Assembly: GCA_009780415.1 (NCBI GenBank)
Contig: WRAC01000020.1
Coordinates: 1-42,114, forward strand
DNA length: 42,114 bases
Direction: 5' to 3'
DNA from: Defluviitaleaceae bacterium
Lineage (GTDB): Bacteria; Bacillota; Clostridia; Lachnospirales; WRAX01
Shown here: piece after piece, positions 1 through 8,913 of the stretch
Layout: each line of letters starts with the position of its first letter
Numbering within the stretch: the stretch's first letter is position 1
The notes under the pieces: model-generated
Database searches by the model: none
Told to the model about the DNA's origin: nothing
The model's input: only the letters and a program-made list of their open reading frames with translations
Position numbers and translations under genes: made by a program

Positions 1-1
1 C

Positions 2-670
2 AAACCGCGCGGGTATTTTTCACTTGGCGCGGTCGGGGTGGATTACCATATCACGCTTAGGGCGATTTTGAAGGACCTTGACGCGCTTCTGCGCCGGAAG
101 GGCTTTGTTTTTGACAGCCATATCTCCGTCGATACGGGGCCGCTGCCGGAAAAATTACTGGCGGTTAAAGCCGGCTTGGGTTTTATCGGGAAGAACGGGC
201 TGTGCATATCGGATGCGTTCGGTTCCTTTTTTAATATCGGATATATGATTACAACGCTGAGAATAGAGCCTTGGCACAGCACGAATACGGAAAGCTGCGG
301 CGAATGCGACAGATGCGTAATGGCCTGCCCGGGCGGAGCGCTTGACGGAGTGTACGACTTCACGCGCTGCATATCTTACCTGACGCAAAAAAAGGAGGAA
401 CCGGGCGTTTCCGAACGCCGCCTTATGGGGCTTTGCCTGTACGGGTGCGATATCTGCCAAAAGGCCTGTCCGTATAACGCGAACACATACGTAGGAAAAA
501 TTGAGTCTCAGGACTACATCGCGCCGGAATTAAGCGAGCTGCTCGCGCTTACAAAGAAGGATTTCGATTTTAAATATAAGTCTACGGCCATATATTGGCG
601 CGGGCTTGAGAACCTTAAACGGAACGCCGCGATTGCGCTGGAAAATTATAATGTAGAAGGAGAGAGCTGA
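2..670 (+). CDS. queG: QueG-like epoxyqueuosine reductase, 5' end missing
   Basis: The frame is already open at the window edge, and the first residues read as the interior of a QueG-type protein, so the true start lies upstream. Visible are the VDTGP motif, whose Asp is the proposed catalytic acid in QueG, the AGLGFIGKN motif, and two 4Fe-4S cluster motifs: CGECDRCVMACP, and CLYGCDICQKACP. In QueG the enzyme uses cobalamin and two 4Fe-4S clusters to reduce epoxyqueuosine to queuosine in tRNA. This copy ends about 60 residues after the second cluster and has no C-terminal HEAT-like region, as in short clostridial forms. The stop is 1 bp before recU, so the two are probably co-transcribed. A related 4Fe-4S reductase of other function is possible. 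Confidence 0.8.
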   Translation, partial: KPRGYFSLGAVGVDYHITLRAILKDLDALLRRKGFVFDSHISVDTGPLPEKLLAVKAGLGFIGKNGLCISDAFGSFFNIGYMITTLRIEPWHSTNTESCGECDRCVMACPGGALDGVYDFTRCISYLTQKKEEPGVSERRLMGLCLYGCDICQKACPYNANTYVGKIESQDYIAPELSELLALTKKDFDFKYKSTAIYWRGLENLKRNAAIALENYNVEGES

Positions 671-671
671 A

Positions 672-1199
672 ATGGCGTGGAATTCCGGGGGATTGCGCGG
701 CGGGACGCTGGAGGAGCTTATAAACCTTACAAACGAGGGTTACCGCGCAAAGGGGCTGGCGGTAGTCCAAAAAATACCTACGCCCATTACCCCCGTTAAG
801 CTGGACAGCGAGAGCCATACGATCACTCTGGCGTATTTTGAGCAAAAAAGCACCGTTGACTACATCGGCGCGGCGCAGGGGCTGCCCATCTGCTTCGACG
901 CTAAGCAAACGGGCCGTAAAAGCCTGCCCATTCAGAACATACACGAACACCAAATACAGTTTATGCGCGAGTTTGAGAACCAAAAGGGCGTTGCGTTCCT
1001 GCTGGTGCATTTCACGGAGCCCGACCAATATTTTATGCTGCCATACGGTACGCTGGTCAGGTTTTGGGACGCGGCAAGGCGCGGCGGGCGCAAGAGCATC
1101 CCCTTTGACGACTTTGACCAGCGCTTGCGTATATATAATAAGGACGGTTTTTATATACATTATCTGGAAGCGATTAACACGTATTTTGATATTAAATAA
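672..1199 (+). CDS. recU: Holliday junction resolvase RecU
   Basis: A 175-residue protein matching RecU from Bacillus in length and motif order. RecU is the Gram-positive enzyme that cuts four-way DNA junctions during recombinational repair and chromosome segregation. The N-terminal part has the TLEELINLTNEGY segment. The nuclease core reads STVDYIGAAQG followed by CFDAKQT, corresponding to the TDYxG and FEAKE motifs, with the metal-binding Glu replaced by Asp and the Lys kept. LPIQNIHEHQI and the C-terminal FWD plus GRKSIPFDDF segments also fit. The ATG is 1 bp after the upstream stop, with AGAAGGAGAG as ribosome binding site inside the end of the upstream gene. Confidence 0.93.
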   Translation: MAWNSGGLRGGTLEELINLTNEGYRAKGLAVVQKIPTPITPVKLDSESHTITLAYFEQKSTVDYIGAAQGLPICFDAKQTGRKSLPIQNIHEHQIQFMREFENQKGVAFLLVHFTEPDQYFMLPYGTLVRFWDAARRGGRKSIPFDDFDQRLRIYNKDGFYIHYLEAINTYFDIK

Positions 1200-1224
1200 G
1201 GCTTTTATAATTGGAGGTTTTGAC

Positions 1225-2031
1225 GTGATTAAAGATGATATCATTACACTGGCGGAGAAGTTTATAGAAAATTCCCCCAATAATTACATAACCGAAGAAA
1301 TCGCTCTGCATCCAAGATGCGCGGGCATGAAAATATATGAAGCCCCTATATTCGCTTTTGGGTCGGCGGATGACGGGCTTTATAATGAATATAAATCATT
1401 TGATGTAATCGGCAGCCACTTTTTAAGCCCTGCCGAATGGCTGCGGAATGCCAAAACAGTCATATCTTTTTTTCTCCCTTATACCGAAAAAATTAAAACC
1501 GCCAATTCACTGGACTGTCAGTGGCCTGCCGATGAATGGCTGCACGGAAGATATGAAGGGCAGATTTTATTAAAACAGCTGTTAGAGTATATTGTGAAAT
1601 TTTTATCGGAAGCGGGCTTTAAGTCCATCGCCCCTTCAAATGACCAGCGGTTTAGAACAGGCGACGAAAATATTAAGTTCACATCAAACTGGTCTGAACG
1701 GCATGTCGCATATGCATGCGGATTAGGGACTTTTGGGCTGTCAAAAGGAATTATTACGAAAAAAGGAATGAGCGGAAGGCTTGGAAGCGTTCTGACAGAG
1801 CTTGATTTACCGAAAGACAGCAGGGATTACAATGATATATATGAATATTGCGCCATGTGCGGAATATGTATTGACCGCTGCCCCGTTCACGCAATATCTT
1901 TTGAGGACGGAAAAAACCACCCAATTTGCGGCGATTTCTTGGGTGAGGTAATGGAAAAGCAAAAGCCTCGGTATGGATGCGGAAAATGCCAAGCCGGCGT
2001 ACCCTGCGAAAGCGGAATTCCAATGAAATAA
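1225..2031 (+). CDS. 4Fe-4S double-cluster protein related to epoxyqueuosine reductases
   Basis: A 268-residue protein. The GTG at 1225 is chosen because TTGGAGG sits 8 to 14 bases upstream; the frame is open further upstream but that part overlaps recU in another frame. The middle contains LGTFGLSKGIITKKGMSG, the counterpart of the GLGWIGKN region of QueG. The C-terminus holds CAMCGICIDRCPVHAI, a 4Fe-4S motif, followed by CGKCQAGVPCE, a shortened second cysteine group. Proteins of this type are often labelled epoxyqueuosine reductase, but the QueG catalytic VDTGP motif is not present, so the substrate is unknown. It probably belongs to the same transcript as recU. The sequence is more AT-rich than recU, which may indicate a separate origin. 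Confidence 0.75.
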   Translation: MIKDDIITLAEKFIENSPNNYITEEIALHPRCAGMKIYEAPIFAFGSADDGLYNEYKSFDVIGSHFLSPAEWLRNAKTVISFFLPYTEKIKTANSLDCQWPADEWLHGRYEGQILLKQLLEYIVKFLSEAGFKSIAPSNDQRFRTGDENIKFTSNWSERHVAYACGLGTFGLSKGIITKKGMSGRLGSVLTELDLPKDSRDYNDIYEYCAMCGICIDRCPVHAISFEDGKNHPICGDFLGEVMEKQKPRYGCGKCQAGVPCESGIPMK

Positions 2032-2033
2032 GC

Positions 2034-2411
2034 TCAGCCAAATGCGCGGCGCATTTTTTCACAGTAATACCGCACGTTTTCCCATATCGCGTCGGGCGCT
2101 ATCAGATGGTCGGGGCAGGGGATATATCCGCCCAGCTCCACTATAGGGCGCAGCCGTTCAATCTCGCGGTCAACCGCGGCGTAATCCGCGGCAAAGGCCC
2201 TCTTATCCATTCCGCCTATACCAAGCAAGGCTTTTCCGTGTTTTTCGCGCCAGGGAGCGAAACTGCCGTCACAGTCCTCCCAGAAATGCGCGAAATCGAA
2301 TTGCGCGCCCGATGAAAGAACCCGCTCCGCCACTTTGATTTGCAAATCGGCGGTAACGCGGAGGATTTCGTCATATAAACCTTCAGCCATAAATCCGTAA
2401 AAGGAATCAGC
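2034..2411 (-). pseudogene. Uroporphyrinogen decarboxylase-family fragment
   Basis: The minus frame carries a C-terminal UroD/MtaA-type sequence. AERVLSSGAQFDFAHFWED matches the region around the family's HFWED segment. IGGMDKRAFA and the tail LVELGGYIPCPDH-like segment match the last 80 residues of corrinoid-methyltransferase-associated UroD-like proteins. About 70 residues normally found between HFWED and the GG(I/M)DKR motif are missing, replaced by about a dozen, and the N-terminal 200 residues are absent. The piece is therefore an internally deleted remnant. The reading frame runs on upstream to about 2456 but stops looking like UroD near 2390. It is convergent with the 4Fe-4S gene, whose stop is 2 bp away. 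Confidence 0.65.
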
Positions 2412-2512
2412 ATGTCCAAGGCTTCCGGGCTTCCCATACCGGATGTTTCCACACATGCGCGCACGCCTTCGGCTTTAGCGAGTTTTAATACCTCGCGGCA
2501 AAAATCCGCCTG
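2381..2512 (-). pseudogene. Fragment of a glycyl-radical-enzyme activase (radical SAM)
   Basis: In a different minus frame from the UroD fragment, this stretch encodes ADFCREVLKLAKAEGVRACVETSG followed by a segment like LDMLIPFTDLWL. This strongly resembles the middle of pyruvate formate-lyase-type activating enzymes (FC..VLK..K..GI...IET.G ... PYVDLFL). The CxxxCxxC cluster motif and the C-terminal half are absent, so it cannot be functional. It abuts the UroD fragment, which suggests the two fragments were fused by deletions. The identification rests on about 40 residues, so the exact activase subgroup cannot be given. Confidence 0.5.
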
Positions 2513-2531
2513 TGCCAACGATTTGACGCGG

Positions 2532-2660
2532 ATCAGGGATATATGCAAGCGGTACGGACACCCTCTGGAGTTGATCCAGAAGGACATCAGCACGGTTAAG
2601 TACAAGCCGCAGAGATTGTGGGAGTGGGTTAGGATAGCGAAGGAGGTTGCGTTAAGTTAA
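2532..2660 (+). pseudogene. Orphan C-terminal coding fragment
   Basis: The plus strand encodes about 42 residues ending in a stop: RDICKRYGHPLELIQKDIS, then a segment with KPQRLWEWVRIAKEVA. It reads like a genuine protein tail, not random translation, and I have a loose memory of similar tails in uncharacterised clostridial proteins near corrinoid or UroD-type genes. There is no start or ribosome binding site directly upstream, and the open frame further upstream is antisense to the activase fragment. It is best seen as a third relic in a 630-bp patch of broken genes. Confidence 0.35.
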
Positions 2661-2693
2661 ACTATATCCCATGCTTTATATACGGCGCGGATC

Positions 2694-5600
2694 CTAATCC
2701 AATACCAGCCGCAGTTCGCGCGCTTCGTTGTTCCATGTTACCGTGCCGTATTTCTCCAGCAGCTCAAAGTCGATCAGGGTTTGCCCGTCAATGACGAAGC
2801 ATCTGACCGCCTCGCCTGACAGGTATGTCTGTATTCTGGTTGAGTAATAATTACTCTTAAACTCCCCGGCGGGTACGGCGTATCTGTTCCAGGACAGGGG
2901 GGTTATGGTTTTATGCGGGCTCCGCTCAACGCTCAGCGTCATGTTATCGCCGTCCCAGAACACGTCAAACCCGTAATTCGCCAAATCCTCAACGGCTACC
3001 GCCGGGCGCCCGTACGCGTTGTACGTCGGCATGGCGTGGCCGTTTACCGTCGCCTGTATGTCGGTGTGCGTCACAAAGCCCAGTACGCCTTGCTGTGTGC
3101 CGCGCTGGCGGTTGCCGCTTACAAACGCGCCGTCTGCGGGGCTGGGGGTAATAGCGGGGGGTAAGGTAGGCTCCGGGGTAGGGCGCGGGGTATAGAATCC
3201 GGTTGTATGATGCCCCGGCGTAAGCGTGGGGGTCGGGAACGGCGTGTGGACCGGCGTGGGCGTAGCGGGCTCGTAGACCGATAACGCGGCGGAGTCCGAG
3301 GTGTCCGTACCCTCGCTGTTCCTGACGACGCAGCGGTACCGGTTGCCGCTGTCGGAGAGCCTGACGTTTGAAACCGTCAGCGTATCGCTTGTGGCGCGGG
3401 CAATGTTTGACCAGCCGGAGCCGTTGTTTACCTGCCATTGATAAGACGGCGCGGGAATGCCGTTAGCCATAACGGTGAAGGTGGCGCTTTGCCCAACCAT
3501 AACGTTTTGGTTGAATGGGTGGCTGATGATTGACGGGGCGGTGCCGTCTTCGCCGCTTACAGCCAGCCAGGCCTCGTTTGAGGTTACGGAACCGTGGTTG
3601 TTGGTTACGACGCAGCGGTAGCGGTTGCCGTCGTCGGAGGCCGTGACGCTGCGTACCGTCAGCGTGGTGTTCCTTGCGCCGGATATGTTTGACCAGCCGG
3701 AGCCCGTATTGACCTGCCACTGGAAAACGGGCGCGGGGCTGCCTACGGCTTCGATTGAGAAAGTCGCGCTGCGGCCCGGGTCTGTGCTTACGTTCAGCGG
3801 GTGGGACGTGATTACCGGGACGGTTGGGTCTGGGCCGCCCGGGCCGCCGGTTGTGCTGACCGTTAACGTGGCGGCGTTAGATTCGGCTTTACCCAAGTTA
3901 TTTGAGGCGACGCAGCGGTATTGGTTGCCGCTCAGGGATTCGGCGACGCTTTGGAGCGTCAGGGTGGTGCCGGTCGCGCCGGGTATGTCGCTCCAGCCGG
4001 AGCCGGAGTTGACCTGCCATTGGTACGTTGGCGCGGGGTTCCCGGCAGCCGTTGCGGTAAACGAGGCGTTTTCGCCGGGCGCGACGGTACGGTTCAGCGG
4101 ATGGGTCGTAAATGCGGGTTCCGCTGGCGCGGCGCTTACCGTTAGGGTGAACGTATGCGTGCTGTTAGGGGGAACGCCGTTTCCGGCCGTTAACACGACG
4201 GCATATGTGCCTGTTGGGAGGCCCTCGCCGATGTCCAGCCATTTATCCTCGGCGTTCCATACGATTCTGTTGCCGTGGTTGGTATTCCCGGCCACTACGG
4301 GGGCGGGGATGCCCGTTAAAGTGAAGGCGGATGTGTTTGTGGCCTCATATCCCACTGCCAGTGACATTGCCGCCGGGCCTGTGATGGTTGGGGCCACGGG
4401 AGCTTCGCTTACCGTCAATACGGCGGCGCTTGATACGATTTTACCCGCGTCATTCTCTATAATACAGCGATACTGGCTGCCGTCCATGGAAGGTGTGGCG
4501 CCAGATACCGTAAACGAGGCGTTTTTCGCGTCGTAGATATCATTCCAGGTAGTGCCGCCGTCGGCGCTGTCCTGCCATTGGTATGTCAGCGTGGGCGTGC
4601 CCGCCGCGATTACGGTAAAGGTGGCGTTTCCTCCGGGCACCGCAGACTGGTTCGCGGGCTGGGTGGTTATCGAGGGCGGTGTTATAATGACGTTAAAGGT
4701 TACGGTAAGCACCACATCGGGGATGTTGGTGCCGGACACGGTTATTTCCTCACTGTAGTTTCCATCATCTAAACCCGCCTTGGGACGGATGGTGAACGTC
4801 GCCTGTGCGTTTGTCGCCGCGAGGTTGGTTGTAGAAAGAGGCGTTATGTCGAATATTGAATTAGGTGCTGGCGGCGTAAGTGTAATTGACCCCGTCCCTG
4901 TGTTTTTTATCGTAACGGTACGCGCCGCGGGCTGGGTATAGGGCCTTCCCAAGGCGCCGAAAGATATGGGTTGCGCCGGGTCTGGATTTACCTCAACCGA
5001 GTACGTCAGCGGGGGAATTATGGAAAAGTTCGCCTGAACCTGAGCGGTTGCGCCGTTGCTGCCCGATATGGTTATCGTTTCGTTGCGGTTTCCAATCAGC
5101 AAATCCGATCTGGGCCTGATGGTGAATGTGGCTGTGGAGTCGGTTGAGGGGAGGGAAGTTGTTGAGAGAGCCCCTATCATATAATTGGTTGAAGTTGGCT
5201 GTACAAGCGTGATTTCTTCCGAACCAACGTTTGTAATAGTAACGGTCACTTCCGCCGGCTGGGTATATGTATAGGGCGCGGTGGCGGAATCCGCTTCAAC
5301 GGAACCGAATTGAACGGGGCTCGGGCTTGCGCTTATCAGGTAGGTGGGGCCGGCCGTCACGCTGAATTGCAAATCAACCGTTGTGCTGACCGCGCCGCTA
5401 TTGCCCGATATCGTCAGCGTTTCGTTATAGTTTCCGGGAGTCAAACCCGGTTTGGGCCGTATTGTAAGTGTAGACGTCGGGTTGACCGCCGTAACGGGAT
5501 TTCGGTCAAGCGTCCCTATGTTAAAGTTAACCGGAAGGTGCGGTAAAAGCGTAACCGCGCCGGTACCCGTGTTGGTTACCGTAAGCATCTGTGTGGCGGG

Positions 5601-6953
5601 CGGGACGGCGTAACCCTCTTCAACGCTGCCGAAGTCCATGGGAGACGGGGACGCGCTTATGCCAAACGTGGGCGCGGGGCTGACCGTCACCTTGAATTTA
5701 TTCGATGTTACGCCGCTTACAGTGTTAAATGTCAACGTATGCTTCGTTGTGTCATCCGCAGACATAAAGGTTCCGTTGCCGTTTAAGGTTAATGTCCCCA
5801 CACCGGCGCTGTTGATTGATACATTGCCTTGAACCGAAACGCCGGTCGGAAGGCTTGGCGTTATCGTCACGGTGTAGGAACCCTGCGCTATCGCGGTTGT
5901 TTGGATGGGGAATGTAACGGTGCCGGATTGGTTTACCGTCAGCGTACCGGCCTGTGCGCCGACCGTAATAGTCCTTGGCGTCCTTGTAACGGTTATGTGG
6001 TAGTAAAGGAACACATTGCTGTCTTCGGTGTGAGATACCTTTATGTAAAGCGAATTGGGTCCTTCCGCCAAGTTAAACGTGGTTACGCTGTTTGAAAAGC
6101 CGGCATCGGTATACATAACGACAGTAGGGTCTGAACCCACGGTAAAAATATCCTCCCGCCGTATTTCCGTTGTTAAATTACCCACAGTTATGCCGGCTTG
6201 CAACGGCGCGGTGGTTGACCTCCCGTCATTATCCCCCGTCGTAGTTATAGTTTCCCAAAAAATGCGCGTAAGCCTGGCGCTGAGCCTGCGAACACTGGGA
6301 CTGGGGCTTCCCCACGCGTTGGTTGGCAATAAAGGATCGTTCCAACGGGCTTTATTTTCGTAGTAATATATGATTGACGATGAATGCGAGTTATGGAAAA
6401 TAAAGGAACCCAGAGTACTGGGCCTGTCACCTTTAAAAATAACAATACGCGTGGCGGCTGCCGAACTGGCATAGTGAAACGCCTCATGTCCAATATTGTT
6501 AACATTTTCACCGATAACAACCATTCCAAGGCTTAGGGTGTTTCGAAACGCTCCCGGGCCGATTGAGGTAACGCTGTCGGGAATATTAATGCTTTGAAGC
6601 CCGCTGCCTGCGAATGCCCCTCCATCTATCGAGGTAACGGTACTGGGGATTGTAATGCTTTGCAAACTGGTGGCTTCAATAAATGCCCCACTTCCGATAT
6701 TCGTTATATTTCCTACGAAATTAACGGATGTTATATTGGCGCGGTTAGAAAACCACGGAGGGTTGCCTGTCCATTCCATGACTCCCGGCCCAGTACCCGT
6801 TTGCGTAATTGTAAGCACGCCGCCGCCAAACGCCCATGTCAGATTTTCGCCAAAAGCTGCGGCAAATACCTCAACAGGCGATATAACAACAACAATGGCG
6901 GCGGATAACAGTACCGCCACCAGCCATATGCGCAGTTTCGCAATATTTATCAT
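2694..6953 (-). CDS. Large secreted LRR / Ig-like mosaic surface protein
   Basis: A 1419-residue protein. The start at 6953 is preferred over an in-frame codon at 7001 because AAGGAG lies 8 bases ahead and a signal peptide begins there (LWL-type hydrophobic run, probable cleavage after VFA, about residue 31). Domains, approximately: BspA-type leucine-rich repeats 75-200 (repeated SITIPxxVTSI and GAF units); cadherin-like beta sandwich 220-325; a beta domain 326-430; three ASH/HYDIN-like repeats 430-775 (SASPSPMDFGSV type); four Ig-like domains with YQWQ and YRCV plus one putative-Ig domain 775-1225; a Pro/Thr linker 1228-1280; and a copper-amine-oxidase-N-like domain 1290-1419. No LPXTG or SLH anchor is visible. 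A role in adhesion or envelope binding is an inference. It is divergent from a secreted protease. Confidence 0.85.
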   Translation of the reverse strand: MINIAKLRIWLVAVLLSAAIVVVISPVEVFAAAFGENLTWAFGGGVLTITQTGTGPGVMEWTGNPPWFSNRANITSVNFVGNITNIGSGAFIEATSLQSITIPSTVTSIDGGAFAGSGLQSINIPDSVTSIGPGAFRNTLSLGMVVIGENVNNIGHEAFHYASSAAATRIVIFKGDRPSTLGSFIFHNSHSSSIIYYYENKARWNDPLLPTNAWGSPSPSVRRLSARLTRIFWETITTTGDNDGRSTTAPLQAGITVGNLTTEIRREDIFTVGSDPTVVMYTDAGFSNSVTTFNLAEGPNSLYIKVSHTEDSNVFLYYHITVTRTPRTITVGAQAGTLTVNQSGTVTFPIQTTAIAQGSYTVTITPSLPTGVSVQGNVSINSAGVGTLTLNGNGTFMSADDTTKHTLTFNTVSGVTSNKFKVTVSPAPTFGISASPSPMDFGSVEEGYAVPPATQMLTVTNTGTGAVTLLPHLPVNFNIGTLDRNPVTAVNPTSTLTIRPKPGLTPGNYNETLTISGNSGAVSTTVDLQFSVTAGPTYLISASPSPVQFGSVEADSATAPYTYTQPAEVTVTITNVGSEEITLVQPTSTNYMIGALSTTSLPSTDSTATFTIRPRSDLLIGNRNETITISGSNGATAQVQANFSIIPPLTYSVEVNPDPAQPISFGALGRPYTQPAARTVTIKNTGTGSITLTPPAPNSIFDITPLSTTNLAATNAQATFTIRPKAGLDDGNYSEEITVSGTNIPDVVLTVTFNVIITPPSITTQPANQSAVPGGNATFTVIAAGTPTLTYQWQDSADGGTTWNDIYDAKNASFTVSGATPSMDGSQYRCIIENDAGKIVSSAAVLTVSEAPVAPTITGPAAMSLAVGYEATNTSAFTLTGIPAPVVAGNTNHGNRIVWNAEDKWLDIGEGLPTGTYAVVLTAGNGVPPNSTHTFTLTVSAAPAEPAFTTHPLNRTVAPGENASFTATAAGNPAPTYQWQVNSGSGWSDIPGATGTTLTLQSVAESLSGNQYRCVASNNLGKAESNAATLTVSTTGGPGGPDPTVPVITSHPLNVSTDPGRSATFSIEAVGSPAPVFQWQVNTGSGWSNISGARNTTLTVRSVTASDDGNRYRCVVTNNHGSVTSNEAWLAVSGEDGTAPSIISHPFNQNVMVGQSATFTVMANGIPAPSYQWQVNNGSGWSNIARATSDTLTVSNVRLSDSGNRYRCVVRNSEGTDTSDSAALSVYEPATPTPVHTPFPTPTLTPGHHTTGFYTPRPTPEPTLPPAITPSPADGAFVSGNRQRGTQQGVLGFVTHTDIQATVNGHAMPTYNAYGRPAVAVEDLANYGFDVFWDGDNMTLSVERSPHKTITPLSWNRYAVPAGEFKSNYYSTRIQTYLSGEAVRCFVIDGQTLIDFELLEKYGTVTWNNEARELRLVLD

Positions 6954-6991
6954 TGATACCACTCCTTCGCGGGGTGTATTCCTTTTTACTA

Positions 6992-7020
6992 AGAATAGCA
7001 TAAATCATTGCTTCATTCAA
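6992..7020 (-). promoter_or_regulatory. Promoter of the LRR/Ig surface protein gene
   Basis: On the minus strand TTGAAT (7015-7020) and TATTCT (6992-6997) are separated by exactly 17 bases, with TGC directly before the -10 (extended -10). This is a good sigma-A type promoter, about 40 bases upstream of the ATG at 6953. Confidence 0.65.
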
Positions 7021-7072
7021 GTATTTTTCCCTGAGTTTATGGAATACTAGTAAAAAATGCGTGGGAGGGTAT

Positions 7073-8890
7073 ATGATTAAGAAGAATCTATTGCGTGCCG
7101 GGGTTTTGCTGGCTGCGCTGCTGCTGGCTTGGGGGATTTTCAGCGTTGAAAGCGCGGCGGAGGTTAAGCCTTATACGATAATGGTGTACATGAACGGGTC
7201 GGATTTGGAAACCGAGCATGGTATGGCCACGGATGATATCATTGAGATGCTGGAGTCGGGGCTGGATTCGCGCGCGGCGAATCTGGTGCTTTTGACGGGC
7301 GGGACGCTTCGGTGGCTAAACGATGTTGTGCCGGATGTTAAGTGCGTTATATGGGAGCTTAGGGACGGGTATATATACGAGGTTGAGAATTTGGGCGTGT
7401 GGAATATGGGGGACCCCGGGACGCTTGTTTATTTTCTGAATTTCTGTAAGGATAATTACCCGGCGGAGAAGTACGGGCTCATCATGTGGGATCACGGCGG
7501 GGGTTCTATCGCCGGGTTTGGGCATGACGAGGTGTTTGACGAGGATAACCTGAGCTTGCTGGATATGAGGCTGGCGTTTGAGGCGGCGGGGCTGGCGGCG
7601 GATAAGCTTGAGTTTTTGGGGTTTGATTCGTGCCTTATGGCAACCGTGGAGATGGGGGTAATCGGTTCACGGTACGCCAAATTTATGATTGCGTCGGAGG
7701 ATTTGGAACCGGGCGAGGGGTGGGATTATAGTTTTTTGAGAGAGCTGAATAAAAATCCCGGCATTGGCGGGGATGAGCTGGGAATTTATATTGTTGATTA
7801 TTTTATGAGGTTTTTCGATGGCATTGACGATGAACCGCTGCATTTATCCGTTATTGATTTAAATAAAACGGGCGAGGTGATGGCGGAGCTTGGCGGGCTT
7901 ATGGAGGTGTGCCGCGACAGCATGGGCCGGGATCAGATGCCGGCGTTCAGGAACTTGGCCAGCAGACGGGGCGCGACAAAAACCTTCGGCGTCGGCAGCC
8001 CGAGGGATAATGAGAGCGACATGGTGGATATCGGGGATATGGCGATGAAGCTGTATGATTTGTTTCCCGAACGGTCCGAGGCGGTTTTAAAGGCTTTGGA
8101 CGAAGCGGTGCTGTACAGCAGGGATAATTCCGACATAAACCTGCGCGGGCTTAGCACATACTATATTTACGGCGGGCGCGACACGGCGGATGTTTCGCTT
8201 GAAACGTACGCTTCGCTTGGGATGAGCGGTGATTACACTTTATATTTAAAGGATTTTGCCGCGATTTTGCTGGGCCGGGGCAATGCGAGGGTTACGCGCG
8301 GCGGGGCGGCAAGCGGCGGCGGCAATGCGTTTGATTATGATAACCTGCTGCGGGTTGACGCGGCGCTTTATCAGAGGATGGTGAACGGAGAGCTTGTCAT
8401 CGTCGGAATTCAACGGAACGATCCGTTCCCGATGCCGGATTGGACTCTTTGGCCTACGTTAAACGGCATGTACGCCTGCCTGTACGAAGCGGGCCGCACC
8501 GCAAACGCCGTACAATACGCGATACCGGCGCGGCATAACGGGAATGACTGCGATATTATCGTGTCCTTTGGCGTTGGCAGCCCGGAAGGTAACATCCTTG
8601 GCGTGCGGAACGAGGACGGTTTTGTTATCCAAAAGGGAACCATGGACATTGAGCCCGGCGATAAATTGGCCTTTTATTACCAAATACCGCGTAATAACGG
8701 CGAATCAAGCTGGATTTTAGGGCAGGAGTTTACCGCCGGAGCCAATCTGACGCTTGACTGGGTGGAGCCTAACGAGGACGATACAGCGGTTGGGTTGATT
8801 CTTACGGATATATATAACAACCGCCTGTTTATCGGGAAAGTGGATATTGAAAGCGCGCAGGGCGAAAATGTTGCAGACAATGCCGCGTAG
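7073..8890 (+). CDS. Secreted clostripain-family (C11) cysteine peptidase
   Basis: A 605-residue protein with an N-terminal signal peptide (KKN basic start, hydrophobic residues 7-24, probable cleavage after ESA). The catalytic core follows directly: PYTIMVYMNGSDLE, then WDHGGG with the catalytic His at residue 141, then FDSCLM with the nucleophilic Cys at residue 187, the layout of C11 peptidases related to gingipains and clostripain. Clostripain cleaves after arginine; the specificity here is unknown. The C-terminal 200 residues form a beta-rich region without a recognised domain. ATG 7073 is used because GGGAGGG (7063-7069) lies just upstream and the GTG at 7061 overlaps it. No lipobox or cell-wall anchor is seen, so it is probably released or bound non-covalently. 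Confidence 0.85.
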   Translation: MIKKNLLRAGVLLAALLLAWGIFSVESAAEVKPYTIMVYMNGSDLETEHGMATDDIIEMLESGLDSRAANLVLLTGGTLRWLNDVVPDVKCVIWELRDGYIYEVENLGVWNMGDPGTLVYFLNFCKDNYPAEKYGLIMWDHGGGSIAGFGHDEVFDEDNLSLLDMRLAFEAAGLAADKLEFLGFDSCLMATVEMGVIGSRYAKFMIASEDLEPGEGWDYSFLRELNKNPGIGGDELGIYIVDYFMRFFDGIDDEPLHLSVIDLNKTGEVMAELGGLMEVCRDSMGRDQMPAFRNLASRRGATKTFGVGSPRDNESDMVDIGDMAMKLYDLFPERSEAVLKALDEAVLYSRDNSDINLRGLSTYYIYGGRDTADVSLETYASLGMSGDYTLYLKDFAAILLGRGNARVTRGGAASGGGNAFDYDNLLRVDAALYQRMVNGELVIVGIQRNDPFPMPDWTLWPTLNGMYACLYEAGRTANAVQYAIPARHNGNDCDIIVSFGVGSPEGNILGVRNEDGFVIQKGTMDIEPGDKLAFYYQIPRNNGESSWILGQEFTAGANLTLDWVEPNEDDTAVGLILTDIYNNRLFIGKVDIESAQGENVADNAA

Positions 8891-8913
8891 ATAGGGAAAT
8901 CATGTCAATCTGA

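Noticed and set aside
838-1224. An N-terminal extension of the second 4Fe-4S protein
   Set aside because: This part is the recU gene read in another frame; the GTG at 1225 has a good ribosome binding site.
3625-6363. Long plus-strand frames opposite the LRR/Ig protein
   Set aside because: They are antisense to a continuous 1419-residue protein with clear domains, and have no ribosome binding site or family match.
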